A stretch of DNA of 64,000 bases from Nitrobacteraceae bacterium AZCC 1564 (GTDB lineage Bacteria > Pseudomonadota > Alphaproteobacteria > Rhizobiales > Xanthobacteraceae). Position 1 is the first letter of the stretch; the number at the start of each line of letters is the position of its first letter. The stretch is from NCBI GenBank assembly GCA_036924835.1, contig JBAGRR010000001.1:2557001-2621000 (forward strand). The letters are read 5' to 3'. The position numbers and the translations under genes are program-made. Below, in pieces: positions 47,387 through 57,253 of this stretch. The notes under the pieces are model-generated. The model was given only the letters and a program-made list of their open reading frames with translations. It ran no database searches and was not told the DNA's origin.

Positions 47387-48436
47387 CTATGAAGCGGGAG
47401 ACCGCGAACCTTGGGCTGATTGCGGCTTCGCAGCTTCATCCAGCCGACGCAGAGCTGCCGCGACCCGCTTCGCCCGAAGCGCAACGATAAGCTCCCGAAG
47501 CGAGAGCAAGATGACGGAAAGAACAAATGGCACAAGATAATAGAGCACGCGAAACAGCAGCATGCCTGCCAACAGCTCTTCCTTGTCATACTGGAACAGC
47601 CCAACCAGCATGGCGGCATCAAAAACGCCAAGACCGCCCGGCGAGTGACTGGCGAACCCCAGCAGCGTGGCTGAGACAAAGATAACCGCCACGACGATGA
47701 AGCCGACATGCGGCTCATCCGGAACCAGGAAATACATCGCAAGGGCGCAAAAGCCGAGATCGACGATGCCGATCGCTATCTGCAGCAAAGTCAGCCGCCC
47801 TCCGGGAAGAGTGACCGTCCAATTGCCGCGACCGACCTCGCGCGGACGGACCGAAACCCAGATGACGTAGAGCGCCAGAGTCATCAGGATACAGATTGCG
47901 GCAAACCGATTCAGCCAAACCGGGAGCTTGTCGATCGAGGCGGCCGCCTCCGGATGGTACGCGACGCCCAGGCCGAGCACGGCCGCGTTGCCGAGCCAGA
48001 ACGTCAGTCCTGCCAGAAAGCAGATCTTGGCAACGTCAATGGCGGAGAGGCCGTGCGCGGAGTAGATGCGATATCGCACGACTCCGCCCGTGAAAACGCT
48101 GGCGCCGACATTGTGACCGATGGAGTAGCTGGTGAAACCGGCAAAGGCCGCAATCCGATATGGCACTTCGCTGCGACCAATGGTCCGCAGCGCGAAGAGG
48201 TCATAGAACGTCAGGGTGAAATAGCCTGCGGCCACGCAGAGGCCGGCCATGATGACCGTGCGGGCTTCGGTTTCCCGCAGCGCTCCGTAAAGATCGTCGA
48301 GATCGAGATCCTGGAGCATGTGGTAAAGGATGTAGCAGGCAGCCGCGATAATCGCGATGCTGAGCGCAACGCCGAGCTTATGAAGAAGCTGCTTCTCGCG
48401 CATATACGCGATCGCCCCGCGCAGTGTATCCAGCAT
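47387..48436 (-). CDS. UPF0104/AglD-type membrane protein (lysylphosphatidylglycerol synthase TM region)
   Basis: 349 residues from ATG 48436 with GAGG 5 bases upstream; longer frames run into non-coding sequence. About eight membrane helices form the flippase-like domain of MprF without the aminoacyl-transferase domain. Motifs: SIGHNVGASVFTGGVVRYR and FASHSPGGLGVFDAAML. Lipid flipping is inferred from the family. It ends 10 bases before the kinase gene on the same strand. Confidence 0.85.
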   Translation of the reverse strand: MLDTLRGAIAYMREKQLLHKLGVALSIAIIAAACYILYHMLQDLDLDDLYGALRETEARTVIMAGLCVAAGYFTLTFYDLFALRTIGRSEVPYRIAAFAGFTSYSIGHNVGASVFTGGVVRYRIYSAHGLSAIDVAKICFLAGLTFWLGNAAVLGLGVAYHPEAAASIDKLPVWLNRFAAICILMTLALYVIWVSVRPREVGRGNWTVTLPGGRLTLLQIAIGIVDLGFCALAMYFLVPDEPHVGFIVVAVIFVSATLLGFASHSPGGLGVFDAAMLVGLFQYDKEELLAGMLLFRVLYYLVPFVLSVILLSLRELIVALRAKRVAAALRRLDEAAKPQSAQGSRSPAS

Positions 48437-48704
48437 CAAGACCTCAAACCCGACATGATCAGCAATGGCGCATGCATGACCCACGTTATTATCATGCATT
48501 GGCTTAACAAAGGTCCTAGCAGACCCACCCGGCGACCGCGAGACCCGCAAGATTAATTCGAATGGTTTGGTGCCGCGGCAATTGGAGCATACGCCCGCAG
48601 GCCCGGCGGCATTGGCCCTTGAAAAACAACCAATTTCAGACCTCAAAGGAAGCCTTAATAAGCAGGGTGATGGCTGTACGAAATAAGGCGTCAGGAGCGG
48701 GCTC

Positions 48705-49001
48705 TCAAGGCGCCGGTATATCGCGGGAAACCACAAGGTTGCGGAGCCAGGATCCGACCGCGCAACCCGCGATATAGACGCCGAACATGATGAGCCCGAG
48801 GTCGAGCCAGTAGCCAGCCCGGCCGGGGGCAAGGTGCAGGGCAGAAGCAATAATCAGCGCCACAACGAATACGCCGATTTTCTGCATCATCGTGTTGGAC
48901 AATCCCTGCCCACGGTGAACCACTGCGATCCACCCCATCGCGAGGCCAATCAGGGCCGACGCCGCCAGCCATGGCCAGTTGAAGATAGCCAGATACAACA
49001 T
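48705..49001 (-). CDS. Small three-helix membrane protein, conserved hypothetical
   Basis: 98 residues with three membrane helices (LAIFNWPWLAASALIGLAMG; IGVFVVALIIASALHLA; LGLIMFGVYIAGCAVGSWL). It starts 4 bases after the OmpA-like gene stop, so it is in that operon. No function recognised. Confidence 0.75.
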   Translation of the reverse strand: MLYLAIFNWPWLAASALIGLAMGWIAVVHRGQGLSNTMMQKIGVFVVALIIASALHLAPGRAGYWLDLGLIMFGVYIAGCAVGSWLRNLVVSRDIPAP

Positions 49002-49005
49002 GGCT

Positions 49006-50400
49006 CTACCTCACCACGAACTCGATGCGCCGGTTTTTGGCCTTGCCTTCGTCGGTATCGTTATCGGCAACCGGCCTGGAACTGCCGTATCCTTCCGCTT
49101 TTAACCTGTCCGGCGGCAAACCGGCCTTGATTAGATACTCCGCCACGGCCTGCGCGCGCTTTTCAGAAAGCGCCTGATTAGCTGCATCATCGCCATCGCC
49201 GTCGGTATGGCCCGCGACCTCGATATTAGCGGAGGGGCATCGCAGGGCGGTTTCAATCAGCCGATCGAGAAGGCCGATGGAATCGGGATCAATTGTCGCA
49301 CGGCCGGAATCGAACCTGATCTTGGCCTTGCCTAGCAGTTCGACAAACAGTTGCTGACAGACCGTCGCATCGACAGGACTTGCGACCGGCTTGACCGAGA
49401 CTTCCGCATTGGCCTTCCAACCCTGAGGCAGATCACTGTTCAGGCTGCCGCGGATCTGATTGGCCGCAACGGCGTAGAGCGCATCGCCCGACAGTTTGAC
49501 ATCGCGATCGGAGACCACCAACGATCCGGTCGAAACCCGGGACAGTGCGCCGAGTGCCGAAATGACGGCGTTTGAAAATCCGGATGGAGCGCCGGTGCTC
49601 GCCTTGAGATTATCGACGATTTTCTCGCTGAAGAACTTGCGGCCAACTGCAGCAACAATGGCCGCATGGGTGTTGTTATCCGGAACGTAACCGGCGAGCG
49701 TGATGGTATTCGCAACAGGGTCTTTATTAGCCTGGAAGATGTAGGGCGGCGCCTTGATGGCGTTTTCGGCGACCGAATACCCCTCGGGCAGGTTCTTGAG
49801 CGCGGCGGCAATCGCCTCGCGGCTACCGATTTCACGGGCCATGCCGGAAAGGCTGACGCTGGTATCACTAAGGGTAATCTTGCCTTCCTTAAGCCGGCCG
49901 ACCTGATCAATCAGCAACAGAACCGCATTGTCAAAGCGCGGCGGCGCTCCGCGCGCCAATCTCATGTGATCCGCAATTTCAGTCCCCTTGAGGGATGTTC
50001 GCGCCGCCTCGAGCAATTTCGCCTTCGTGGCCGGCAATGGTGCGCTGCCGCCAAGGGTCACCCTCACCACATCACGTTCCGCGGTCCAGACAAAGGGCTT
50101 TGCTTCGGCGATCAGACGCGTGTCATCGTTCACAAGCCGCGCACCGTTGACAGCCTCGACCTGCGAAAGGGCACTGCGCCGCCCCTCCTCCGAGAACGCC
50201 TCCGCGGATAGCTGAATGTCACGGCCGGAGACGGCAACACGGGTTTTGTCGAGTACGGTATCCTTGAGCGCATCAACCGCCCGCGCTCCGAGATCTTTCT
50301 CGATGGGCGCGCTGCTGGTCCAGATCGCTGCGATCCAGATCAGGGCAAGGGGGATCAACCCCGGCCACCATTTACGTCCCCAGCGGGAAAATCGGCTCAT
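49006..50400 (-). CDS. OmpA-family protein with BON-like domains
   Basis: 464 residues with one N-terminal membrane anchor (WWPGLIPLALIWIAAIW). About 330 residues of repeated BON-like domains follow (ITLSDTSVSLSGMA, ITLAGYVPDNNTHAAI, LVVSDRDVKLSGDALY). The C-terminal OmpA peptidoglycan-binding domain has FDSGRATIDPDSIGLLDRL, VAGHTDGDGDD and KNRRIEF. It probably tethers the envelope to peptidoglycan, similar to mycobacterial ArfA. Divergent from the deacetylase gene. Confidence 0.88.
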   Translation of the reverse strand: MSRFSRWGRKWWPGLIPLALIWIAAIWTSSAPIEKDLGARAVDALKDTVLDKTRVAVSGRDIQLSAEAFSEEGRRSALSQVEAVNGARLVNDDTRLIAEAKPFVWTAERDVVRVTLGGSAPLPATKAKLLEAARTSLKGTEIADHMRLARGAPPRFDNAVLLLIDQVGRLKEGKITLSDTSVSLSGMAREIGSREAIAAALKNLPEGYSVAENAIKAPPYIFQANKDPVANTITLAGYVPDNNTHAAIVAAVGRKFFSEKIVDNLKASTGAPSGFSNAVISALGALSRVSTGSLVVSDRDVKLSGDALYAVAANQIRGSLNSDLPQGWKANAEVSVKPVASPVDATVCQQLFVELLGKAKIRFDSGRATIDPDSIGLLDRLIETALRCPSANIEVAGHTDGDGDDAANQALSEKRAQAVAEYLIKAGLPPDRLKAEGYGSSRPVADNDTDEGKAKNRRIEFVVR

Positions 50401-50570
50401 TCCAAACCTTTACCTGATGGAAAGCAGACAAAACAAACCCTTGGCTGAGTGTCAAACTAGAAATGAATCCAGCCGTGTCGCCTGCCTTTTCCCCGCTTGC
50501 CTAACCCTTTGTTCAGCCGTTCCGGTCAAATATCCCGGCTTCGACATCCGATCAGGCTCGCCAACCGGCA

Positions 50571-51629
50571 ATGAAGCAGTTTCGCAACAACATCATCCGC
50601 GCTGGCTTCGATGCGCTGTACTTCACCGGCGCCCATCGCGTCCTGCGGCCCATTCTGGCAGGCGTGGGCACCATTTTCATGCTGCATCATGTCCGCCCCG
50701 CCCGCGACTCTTTGTTCCAGCCCAATAGACACCTCGAAATCACACCAGACTTCCTGCGCGAGGTTTTGGCCCACGTCCGCGCGCTGAATATCGATATCGT
50801 TTCGATGGACGAAGCCTACCGGCGGATGACCGAACGGGACTTCTCCCGCCGTTTCGCCTGTTTCACATTCGATGACGGCTACCGCGACAACCGCGACCAC
50901 GCCTTGCCTGTCATGCAGGACTACAGCGCACCGTTTACAGTCTATGTCGCAAGCGATTTCGCCGACGGCCGGGGCCGGCTGTGGTGGGTTGCCCTCGAAC
51001 GGCTGATTGCTGCAGTCGACACGCTCGATGTAGAGCTGGACGGCATTGCAACGCACATCGACGCGAGCAGTGCAAGCGCCAAGCAGAACGCGTTCAACCA
51101 GTTGCACGGCTGGCTTCAGGGTTTGCCGAGCGACATGCACGTTCAACACGCGGTGAGCAGCCTCTGCGCGCGTCATGGCGTCGATGATTCCGGAATCGCA
51201 CGCGAATTGTGCATGTCGTGGGACGAACTCAAACCATTCGCAAACGACGCGCTGGTGACAATCGGCGCGCACACGGTTCGTCATTGCAATTTGGCGAATG
51301 AATCGGAAGACGAAGCCTCCCGTGAAATGCGCGTCAGCCGCGAACGAATCGAGACGGAGCTGCAAAGGCCTGCGCTGCATTTCGCTTACCCTTACGGCTA
51401 CAAGGCCGCCGCGGCAGCCCGCGAGTTCGCCATCGCACGCTTGCTGGGATTTAAGACCGCCGTCACCACCCGTCCTGGAATGATCTTTCCGGAAAGTGCC
51501 GCTCATCTTACGGCGCTGCCGCGCATTTCGCTGAACGGCAACTACCAGAGCACACGATTTCTTTCGGTGCTCACATCAGGCGCAGCAACCGCGGTGTGGA
51601 ACGGCTTTCGCCGGGTGGATGCGGCCTGA
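50571..51629 (+). CDS. NodB-type polysaccharide deacetylase
   Basis: 352 residues. The metal site is seen in CFTFDDGYRDN (Asp-Asp) and GAHTVRHCNLA (His-x3-His). The C-terminal FAYPYGYKAAAAAREF matches motif 3/4 of the fold. It removes acyl groups from an N-acetyl sugar polymer or a lipid-linked sugar. An N-terminal hydrophobic segment (GAHRVLRPILAGVGTIFMLH) may associate it with the membrane. Confidence 0.88.
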   Translation: MKQFRNNIIRAGFDALYFTGAHRVLRPILAGVGTIFMLHHVRPARDSLFQPNRHLEITPDFLREVLAHVRALNIDIVSMDEAYRRMTERDFSRRFACFTFDDGYRDNRDHALPVMQDYSAPFTVYVASDFADGRGRLWWVALERLIAAVDTLDVELDGIATHIDASSASAKQNAFNQLHGWLQGLPSDMHVQHAVSSLCARHGVDDSGIARELCMSWDELKPFANDALVTIGAHTVRHCNLANESEDEASREMRVSRERIETELQRPALHFAYPYGYKAAAAAREFAIARLLGFKTAVTTRPGMIFPESAAHLTALPRISLNGNYQSTRFLSVLTSGAATAVWNGFRRVDAA

Positions 51630-51758
51630 GATCGCCACGAATTACGAGAATCCGGCTTCGATCCAGCGATCCGTTTCAAACACTCTTCTCGCGTTGGCTT
51701 TCCTTGACTCTCCTGTTGCGACGGGCGCTATATCCACACCAATGCAATAGGAGGAAGT

Positions 51759-52559
51759 ATGTTTGAGAATCTGTTTTCGCTGAAAGGTCGCGTCGCCGTT
51801 GTCACAGGCGGATCGCGCGGCATCGGCAAGATGATCGCCAGCGGATTTCTCGCCTATGGCGTCTCGCGCGTGTACATCACGGCGCGCAAAGCGGGGCCTT
51901 GTGAGGCCACAGCCAAGGAATTGACGGAAAAATATGACGGCGAGTGCATCGCCTTGCCGATCGACATCTCAACTGTTGCAGGCTGCCAGATGCTCGCTGA
52001 CGAGATCATCAAGCGCGAGCCGAAGCTCGACATTCTGGTCAACAATGCCGGCGCCGCATGGGGCGCAGCATTCGACGAATTTCCGGAAAACGGCTGGGAC
52101 AAGGTGATGAACCTCAACGTCAAGTCCTTGTTCTTCCTGACCAAGGCGCTGGCAAAACCGCTGCGCGCTGCGGGTTCACATGAACGCCCGGCCAAGGTGA
52201 TCAACATCGCCTCCATCGACGGCATTTTCGTCAACCCGCTGGAGACCTATTCCTATCAAGCCAGCAAGGCCGCGGTGATTCACCTCACACGACGCATGGC
52301 GGCGAAGCTGATCAAGGACAATGTCGTGGTGACCGCGATCGCGCCGGGCGCGTTCCAGTCCGATATGAATACGGCTGCGCGCGATCACGCTGACATCCTG
52401 GCCAAGCGCATTCCCGCGCAGCGCATTGGCTCCGACGAAGACATGGCAGGTGTCTCGATCTATCTCGCCTCGCGCGCAGGTGATTACGTCGTCGGCAACA
52501 CTATCGCCGTGGACGGCGGCGTGGTCTACGCCAATCCCGGCCTCGAGATCGCAGGCTGA
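51759..52559 (+). CDS. Short-chain dehydrogenase/reductase
   Basis: 266 residues, classical SDR. The cofactor motif VVTGGSRGIGKMIA, NNAGAAWG, catalytic Ser (INIASIDG) and YSYQASKAAV (Tyr-x3-Lys) are present. AGGAGG lies 6 bases before ATG 51759. Substrate unknown; similar proteins act on 3-oxoacyl or steroid-like ketones. A strong terminator follows. Confidence 0.9.
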   Translation: MFENLFSLKGRVAVVTGGSRGIGKMIASGFLAYGVSRVYITARKAGPCEATAKELTEKYDGECIALPIDISTVAGCQMLADEIIKREPKLDILVNNAGAAWGAAFDEFPENGWDKVMNLNVKSLFFLTKALAKPLRAAGSHERPAKVINIASIDGIFVNPLETYSYQASKAAVIHLTRRMAAKLIKDNVVVTAIAPGAFQSDMNTAARDHADILAKRIPAQRIGSDEDMAGVSIYLASRAGDYVVGNTIAVDGGVVYANPGLEIAG

Positions 52560-52572
52560 TCATTCAATAACG

Positions 52573-52602
52573 AAATTGCCGGGGCATGCCCCGGCAATTT
52601 TT
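52573..52602 (+). terminator. Terminator after the SDR gene
   Basis: AAATTGCCGGGG and CCCCGGCAATTT arms with a CATG centre, then T residues. Symmetric enough to serve the convergent dioxygenase gene as well. Confidence 0.9.
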
Positions 52603-52624
52603 CACCTGCACCAACCTTCAGAAC

Positions 52625-53305
52625 TTACACCTCGGCCCACTGCCGCAGCAGATTGTGATAGAGCCCCGTCAGGTTGACCAGTGACGGGTGATTGGGCGCA
52701 TCCTGCGTCAGCCGAATGATCGACATATCCAGATCGAACAGCATGGTGCGATGACTGACGTCGCGGATCATGCTCTGTGTCCAGAAAAACGAGGCGATGC
52801 GCGAGCCGCGCGTGATCGGCGTCACGTGATGCAGGCTGGTTGCGGGATAGATCACGAGATCGCCCGCCGGCAGCTTGACGCTGTGGCTGCCATACGTGTC
52901 TTCGACCACGAGCTCGCCGCCATCGTAATCCTCTGGCGATGAGATGAACAACGTCGATGACACGTCGGTGCGAATGCGAACAGGCTGGTGCGGATGGGTG
53001 CGAATCGCATTATCGACATGCGATCCAAAGGTCATGCCGGCATCGTAACGATTGAACAGCGGCGGAAACACCTGCATCGGCAGCACCGCCGACATGAACA
53101 TCGGATTACGCGCCAGAGCACCACGCACCATGTCCCCGAGCTCACGCGCCTCGGCGGACTCTTCCGGCAGCTGTAAATTGAATTTGACCTTGCTGGACTG
53201 ATGACCGGCGGTGACGTTGCCGTCCACCCATGCCGCCTTCATCATGACATCCTTGCAGCGCGCAACCTGCTCCGGAGTGAGCACGTTGGGGATATGCAGC
53301 ATCAT
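52625..53305 (-). CDS. PiuC/YbiX-type Fe(II)/2-oxoglutarate dioxygenase
   Basis: 226 residues, PKHD-type hydroxylase. Iron ligands are His and Asp in [10 protein letters not shown] and a distal His in [19 protein letters not shown]; the Arg there binds 2-oxoglutarate. Such genes commonly accompany TonB-dependent siderophore receptors, as here, but the target is unknown. Confidence 0.9.
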   Translation of the reverse strand: MMLHIPNVLTPEQVARCKDVMMKAAWVDGNVTAGHQSSKVKFNLQLPEESAEARELGDMVRGALARNPMFMSAVLPMQVFPPLFNRYDAGMTFGSHVDNAIRTHPHQPVRIRTDVSSTLFISSPEDYDGGELVVEDTYGSHSVKLPAGDLVIYPATSLHHVTPITRGSRIASFFWTQSMIRDVSHRTMLFDLDMSIIRLTQDAPNHPSLVNLTGLYHNLLRQWAEV

Positions 53306-53392
53306 GGCATCATCTCCATCATTGGCACGACAGCGATAGCGCTGAATCTTAATCCGTCAAAGTCTGGCAAGAACGGTTACTTCAAACAAATA

Positions 53393-53418
53393 CGGCCGCT
53401 CCGGGGTGGAGCGGCCGC
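53393..53418 (-). terminator. Terminator after the TonB-dependent receptor gene
   Basis: CGGCCGCTCC and GGAGCGGCCG arms with a five-base loop; on the receptor-sense strand TATTTGTTTG follows. It lies 19 bases after the receptor stop. Confidence 0.8.
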
Positions 53419-53436
53419 ACCAGGCAGTCTCTGCCG

Positions 53437-55755
53437 TTACTTGACGACCTTGTCCGGCGTCACCGCAGGCGGCGGCTCGAACCGGTATCGATAGGTGAGC
53501 GAAGCCCAGCGTCCCGATGCCGGCACCACGTTGCCGCCCGAGTACTGCGCGTAATATAGCTTGTCGGTCAGATTGTAGACGTTGAGCTGCAGTGTCGAAT
53601 TCGGCGTAACCTTGTAGGCGACCATCGCGTCGAACTTCCAATAGTCAGGCACGTAGGTGACATCGTTCTGGGTCGCCCAAGCCATCGACTGATAGGTCGC
53701 GCCACCACCGATTGTCAAATCCGGTGTGATTGCGTAGGTCGACCAGACCGTCAAGTTGTTATGTGGTGTGTTTGGTAGTTCTCGACCTTCGAGGCTCTTG
53801 TCCGGCGTATCAATAATTCTGGATTGGAGGTAACTGTAACCGGCAAATATGCTCCACTGATCGGTCAGCTTGCCAACGACACCAAACTCAACGCCATCCA
53901 CTCGAGCGACGCCATCCAAAACCGACGTCATATTGTCGACCTGAATGCGCAGATTAGTCTTTTCGATCCGGAAGATCGCACCCGACAGGCTGAGTTGATT
54001 GTTAAGCACGTCAGCTTTCGCGCCAACCTCAAGGGTCTTGGTCTGCTCCGGCGCCAGCGATGCAACACTCGCATTCGTTAGGGTGCCAAGTTCTGCCGAC
54101 GGATTGTACGAATTTCCGTAAGCGATATAGACGCTTGAATTGGAGGTCGGATGTCCAATCGCACCGACGCGGTAGCTTGTCAGATTATCCACGCGCGCGA
54201 GGTGTATAGGCGCCACAGAACCGCTCTGAGTGCCCCAGTCGTCGTAGACCGTGCTGAAACGGTCGTAACGGATTGCGCCTAGCAGTTCGAAGTATTTATT
54301 GAACTTCACCTGATCGGAAACGAACACTGCCTGATTGTTCGCCCCAGTATTGACTGGATTGTAGACCGTCTGCGTCCCGCCCGTCGGCGAACCGATCGGG
54401 TAGGGATCCATCACGTTGTTGCGGCAAGCTGGATTTGCAGGATCGCAGCGATCGATGCGAATCTGGGAGCGCGTTTCGTTGGTAAATTCCAGGCCAGCCG
54501 CAAGCGTGTGCCTCAGCCCCCATGTCTCGAACTTTGCATTGAGATCGGTCTGGTTGACCGCGTAGGTATTGTCCGTCCAACGCTGACGACGTTCACGACC
54601 GATGGTCATCGTATTGGGATCAGCATTGAACGGGAAATTTGGCGGGCCCCAATTCCCAGATCCCACCATATTCGTCGGTCCCACACCAAAATTTCTCAGT
54701 GCGGTCGGAAGTGAATAGCGATCGTTGACAATATAGCGCGTCGTATTCGCCAGCTTGACGTCGTCAGTAATCTCTCGCTCGACCCTGAACGTCCCCATAT
54801 GGGTTTCCGTGGTCGTCAGATCGCGTAGATCTCCATCCCTGACACCGAACCATGTACTACGCGGCGTCGGCATCGGCGGCGTTGGCGCTCCGTTTCCATA
54901 GTAGCCGGGATTTTTGAGCGTTCCATCTTTATTGAAACTTGGCGCTGGCAAGAAAGTGAAGCCGTAATCAGGCCTGCTCTCCTCTCCTTGATAGAGGTAG
55001 CTGAGCGTCACCTTGGTCTTGTCGTCGACGTTCGCCGAGACCGACGGCGCAACGCCCCAGCGTCTGACGTAGACGTCATCGCGCGTCGGCGTATCCACGT
55101 CCTGATACAGCGCAGCGATGCGCCCCGAAACTTCGCCCTTTGTTCCGGCAGCATCGAGCTCTGCGCGAATGCCCGGCCCTGTCGAACCCGTCACGGTGCC
55201 CTCGATATACGGCACGGGATTGAACGTCGGCAGCTTGCTGGTGACGTTGATGGCGCCACCGGTCGCGCCGCGGCCGAACGCGAACGCGGAAGGTCCCTTG
55301 TAAACCTCAACGGAGTTCGCCGAGAACAAGTCGCGCGTGTACCAACCCGGATCACGCAGACCATCACGGAACAAGTCGCCACGCGCGGCGAAACCACGAA
55401 TGATAGGACTGTCGCCCTGCTGACCGCCTTCACCCGCAGCGAAGGTGATGCCCGGAACCGAGCGCAGCGCATCTTCCATCGTGGTCTGGCGCTGTTCCTG
55501 AATGACCTGCTTCGGCACGACGTTAATCGTCTGCGGCGTGTCGATTAGAGGCGTCGGGATGCGCGAGATCTGCGTGCTCGTTGCCTGATAGCCACCATTG
55601 CCGCCGTTGTTGTTCGTTTCCTGAACATCAATGGTCGGAAGCGCTTCCTGGGCCATTGCGCCGGTTGCCAGCATCATCGACGCCAGACTCAGCACTGCAG
55701 GCGCTGGCTTTTTGGCCGCGCGAACAAATGATGACGGTGCCTCAGCCCCATGCAT
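53437..55755 (-). CDS. TonB-dependent siderophore receptor
   Basis: Outer-membrane beta-barrel importer, 772 residues from ATG 55755. The signal peptide (APAVLSLASMMLATGAMAQ) is placed best by this start; ATG 55809 is an alternative. A TonB-box-like ALPTIDVQE follows cleavage. The plug has RSVPGITFAAGEGGQQGDSP and IRGFAARGDLFRDGLRDPG. The barrel ends with LSYRYRFEPPP and a short polar tail. The family resembles Fiu-type catecholate receptors. Beside a PiuC-like dioxygenase and exbBD-tonB, so iron uptake. Confidence 0.9.
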   Translation of the reverse strand: MHGAEAPSSFVRAAKKPAPAVLSLASMMLATGAMAQEALPTIDVQETNNNGGNGGYQATSTQISRIPTPLIDTPQTINVVPKQVIQEQRQTTMEDALRSVPGITFAAGEGGQQGDSPIIRGFAARGDLFRDGLRDPGWYTRDLFSANSVEVYKGPSAFAFGRGATGGAINVTSKLPTFNPVPYIEGTVTGSTGPGIRAELDAAGTKGEVSGRIAALYQDVDTPTRDDVYVRRWGVAPSVSANVDDKTKVTLSYLYQGEESRPDYGFTFLPAPSFNKDGTLKNPGYYGNGAPTPPMPTPRSTWFGVRDGDLRDLTTTETHMGTFRVEREITDDVKLANTTRYIVNDRYSLPTALRNFGVGPTNMVGSGNWGPPNFPFNADPNTMTIGRERRQRWTDNTYAVNQTDLNAKFETWGLRHTLAAGLEFTNETRSQIRIDRCDPANPACRNNVMDPYPIGSPTGGTQTVYNPVNTGANNQAVFVSDQVKFNKYFELLGAIRYDRFSTVYDDWGTQSGSVAPIHLARVDNLTSYRVGAIGHPTSNSSVYIAYGNSYNPSAELGTLTNASVASLAPEQTKTLEVGAKADVLNNQLSLSGAIFRIEKTNLRIQVDNMTSVLDGVARVDGVEFGVVGKLTDQWSIFAGYSYLQSRIIDTPDKSLEGRELPNTPHNNLTVWSTYAITPDLTIGGGATYQSMAWATQNDVTYVPDYWKFDAMVAYKVTPNSTLQLNVYNLTDKLYYAQYSGGNVVPASGRWASLTYRYRFEPPPAVTPDKVVK

Positions 55756-56021
55756 GTTATTGTTATCGCGCTCGTTGTTCTCAACAGCGCCGATCGGACC
55801 CCGATACATTCGTGCTCGCCCCGCCAACTTAAATTTTGGAAACCTCTCGCACGTTCACCTGAGCGTGCGATTTCGCCGGAGGTTCTGGAAAATCGGAGGC
55901 TGCAACACAAGAGAGGTAAATTAGAACTTCTGCAAACTGGGTCCGTTCGCGGCATTTGGAATTGCGACCATGCGAGCACTGCGACTAGAAGAAGCGGCAC
56001 AAGACGCGATCACAGCGCCTT

Positions 56022-56038
56022 TTTAGAATTGATCTAGA
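56022..56038. promoter_or_regulatory. Iron-control-element (Irr-type) candidate 1
   Basis: TTTAGAATTGATCTAGA resembles the rhizobial iron control element TTTAGAA-N3-TTCTAAA, 12 of 14 arm bases. It lies between the divergent receptor and PepSY genes. The consensus is from memory. Confidence 0.45.
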
Positions 56039-56046
56039 TCGCTCAC

Positions 56047-56063
56047 TTTAGAACGAATCCAAA
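56047..56063. promoter_or_regulatory. Iron-control-element (Irr-type) candidate 2
   Basis: TTTAGAACGAATCCAAA, again 12 of 14 arm bases, ends on the first base of the PepSY gene start codon. Two copies nine bases apart make chance less likely. Binding at a start codon would repress. Confidence 0.45.
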
Positions 56064-57238
56064 TGTCAGAACGAACATCACCTCGCCGTCGTGGATGGCC
56101 GCAGCGGCTTTGGCGCAATATTCATTTGTGGCTTGGCATCGGCCTGTTCGTTCTACTCGTGCCGATCGCTCTGTCAGGCGCGATCCTCGTGTATCACGAC
56201 GACATCGACGAAATGATGCGGACACCTCGTGAGGCGACAGTTTCGCAAGGTCCCGTCGATTTGCCGCTGGCCATCGCCAACGCAAAGCAGGCGGCTGGCG
56301 AAAAATTCCAGCCCACAGCCATCCGTTTCCCGGAAAATCCGCGCGCCCCAATGACAATCTCGCTGCGCGGACAGGCGCCCAAGGGGCAAAGGCCGCCATT
56401 TCTGACGGCTTACATGGATCGTAACGATTCGCGCGTTTTGAACCTGGTCGATTTCCGGGCGTCGTTCTTCGGCTTCATGCACGTTTTCCATGAAAATCTC
56501 ACGATCCCGTTCTATTATGGCCGCGACATCGTAGGTTGGGTCGGCGTCGCGATGCTCGTATTGTCATTAACGGGTCTGTATCTGTGGTGGCCGCGGCATC
56601 ATCAGTGGGCACGCGCGTTCGCGTGGAGACGCAGCCCGGCGACATCGTCGAATCTGCATTACATGGCGGGCTTCTGGGTCTGCCTTCCGCTCGCCTTCCT
56701 GTCGCTTACCGGCATTTATCTCGCATGGCCGCAGCAGGGCCGCTCTGTACTCTCGACATTTGCTCCGATCACCGAGCAGCAACGTGGCGGCCCCCAAGCA
56801 GCAATGGCCAATCCTCAGCGTTCGCTCGCGGAGATTTACACCACTGCAGTGGCTCGCCCGAACGCAGCGGTGGCTGCAATTTTCTTTCCTTCTCCGCAAA
56901 CCGGCGCGTGGCGCGTTCAGCTTCGTGAGGATAGAAAGTCTGAACCGACCACGATCTTGATCAATGATCGCAGTGGCACCGTCACCACTGTTGAGCCGCT
57001 CGCGGGTGATCGGATTGCGTTCTGGATTCGCTGGTTGCATGAAGGCAGCCACGCCGGAGAGGTCTGGCGTGTGATTGTCTTCATCACCGGATTGATGCCT
57101 GCCGTGCTCGGCGTCACCGGAATTCTCGTCTGGCTTCGCCAGCGCCGTCAGCGAGCCCTGATGAAAGAAAATCACGGACAACTTGCCTCAGCGAACGCGC
57201 CCGGCGGCGCGATCGGCAACACAACTCCCGCGGAATAA
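56063..57238 (+). CDS. PepSY-associated membrane protein (PiuB-type)
   Basis: 391 residues, four membrane helices. The N-terminus NIHLWLGIGLFVLLVPIALSG and LHYMAGFWVCLPLAFLSLTGI are typical. Histidines in FFGFMHVFHEN and IRWLHEGSHAGEVWR could bind heme, as suspected for inner-membrane ferric-siderophore reductases. It starts an operon with exbB, exbD and tonB (15 bases to exbB). Confidence 0.88.
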   Translation: MSERTSPRRRGWPQRLWRNIHLWLGIGLFVLLVPIALSGAILVYHDDIDEMMRTPREATVSQGPVDLPLAIANAKQAAGEKFQPTAIRFPENPRAPMTISLRGQAPKGQRPPFLTAYMDRNDSRVLNLVDFRASFFGFMHVFHENLTIPFYYGRDIVGWVGVAMLVLSLTGLYLWWPRHHQWARAFAWRRSPATSSNLHYMAGFWVCLPLAFLSLTGIYLAWPQQGRSVLSTFAPITEQQRGGPQAAMANPQRSLAEIYTTAVARPNAAVAAIFFPSPQTGAWRVQLREDRKSEPTTILINDRSGTVTTVEPLAGDRIAFWIRWLHEGSHAGEVWRVIVFITGLMPAVLGVTGILVWLRQRRQRALMKENHGQLASANAPGGAIGNTTPAE

Positions 57239-57253
57239 TCGGATCGGTCCAAC

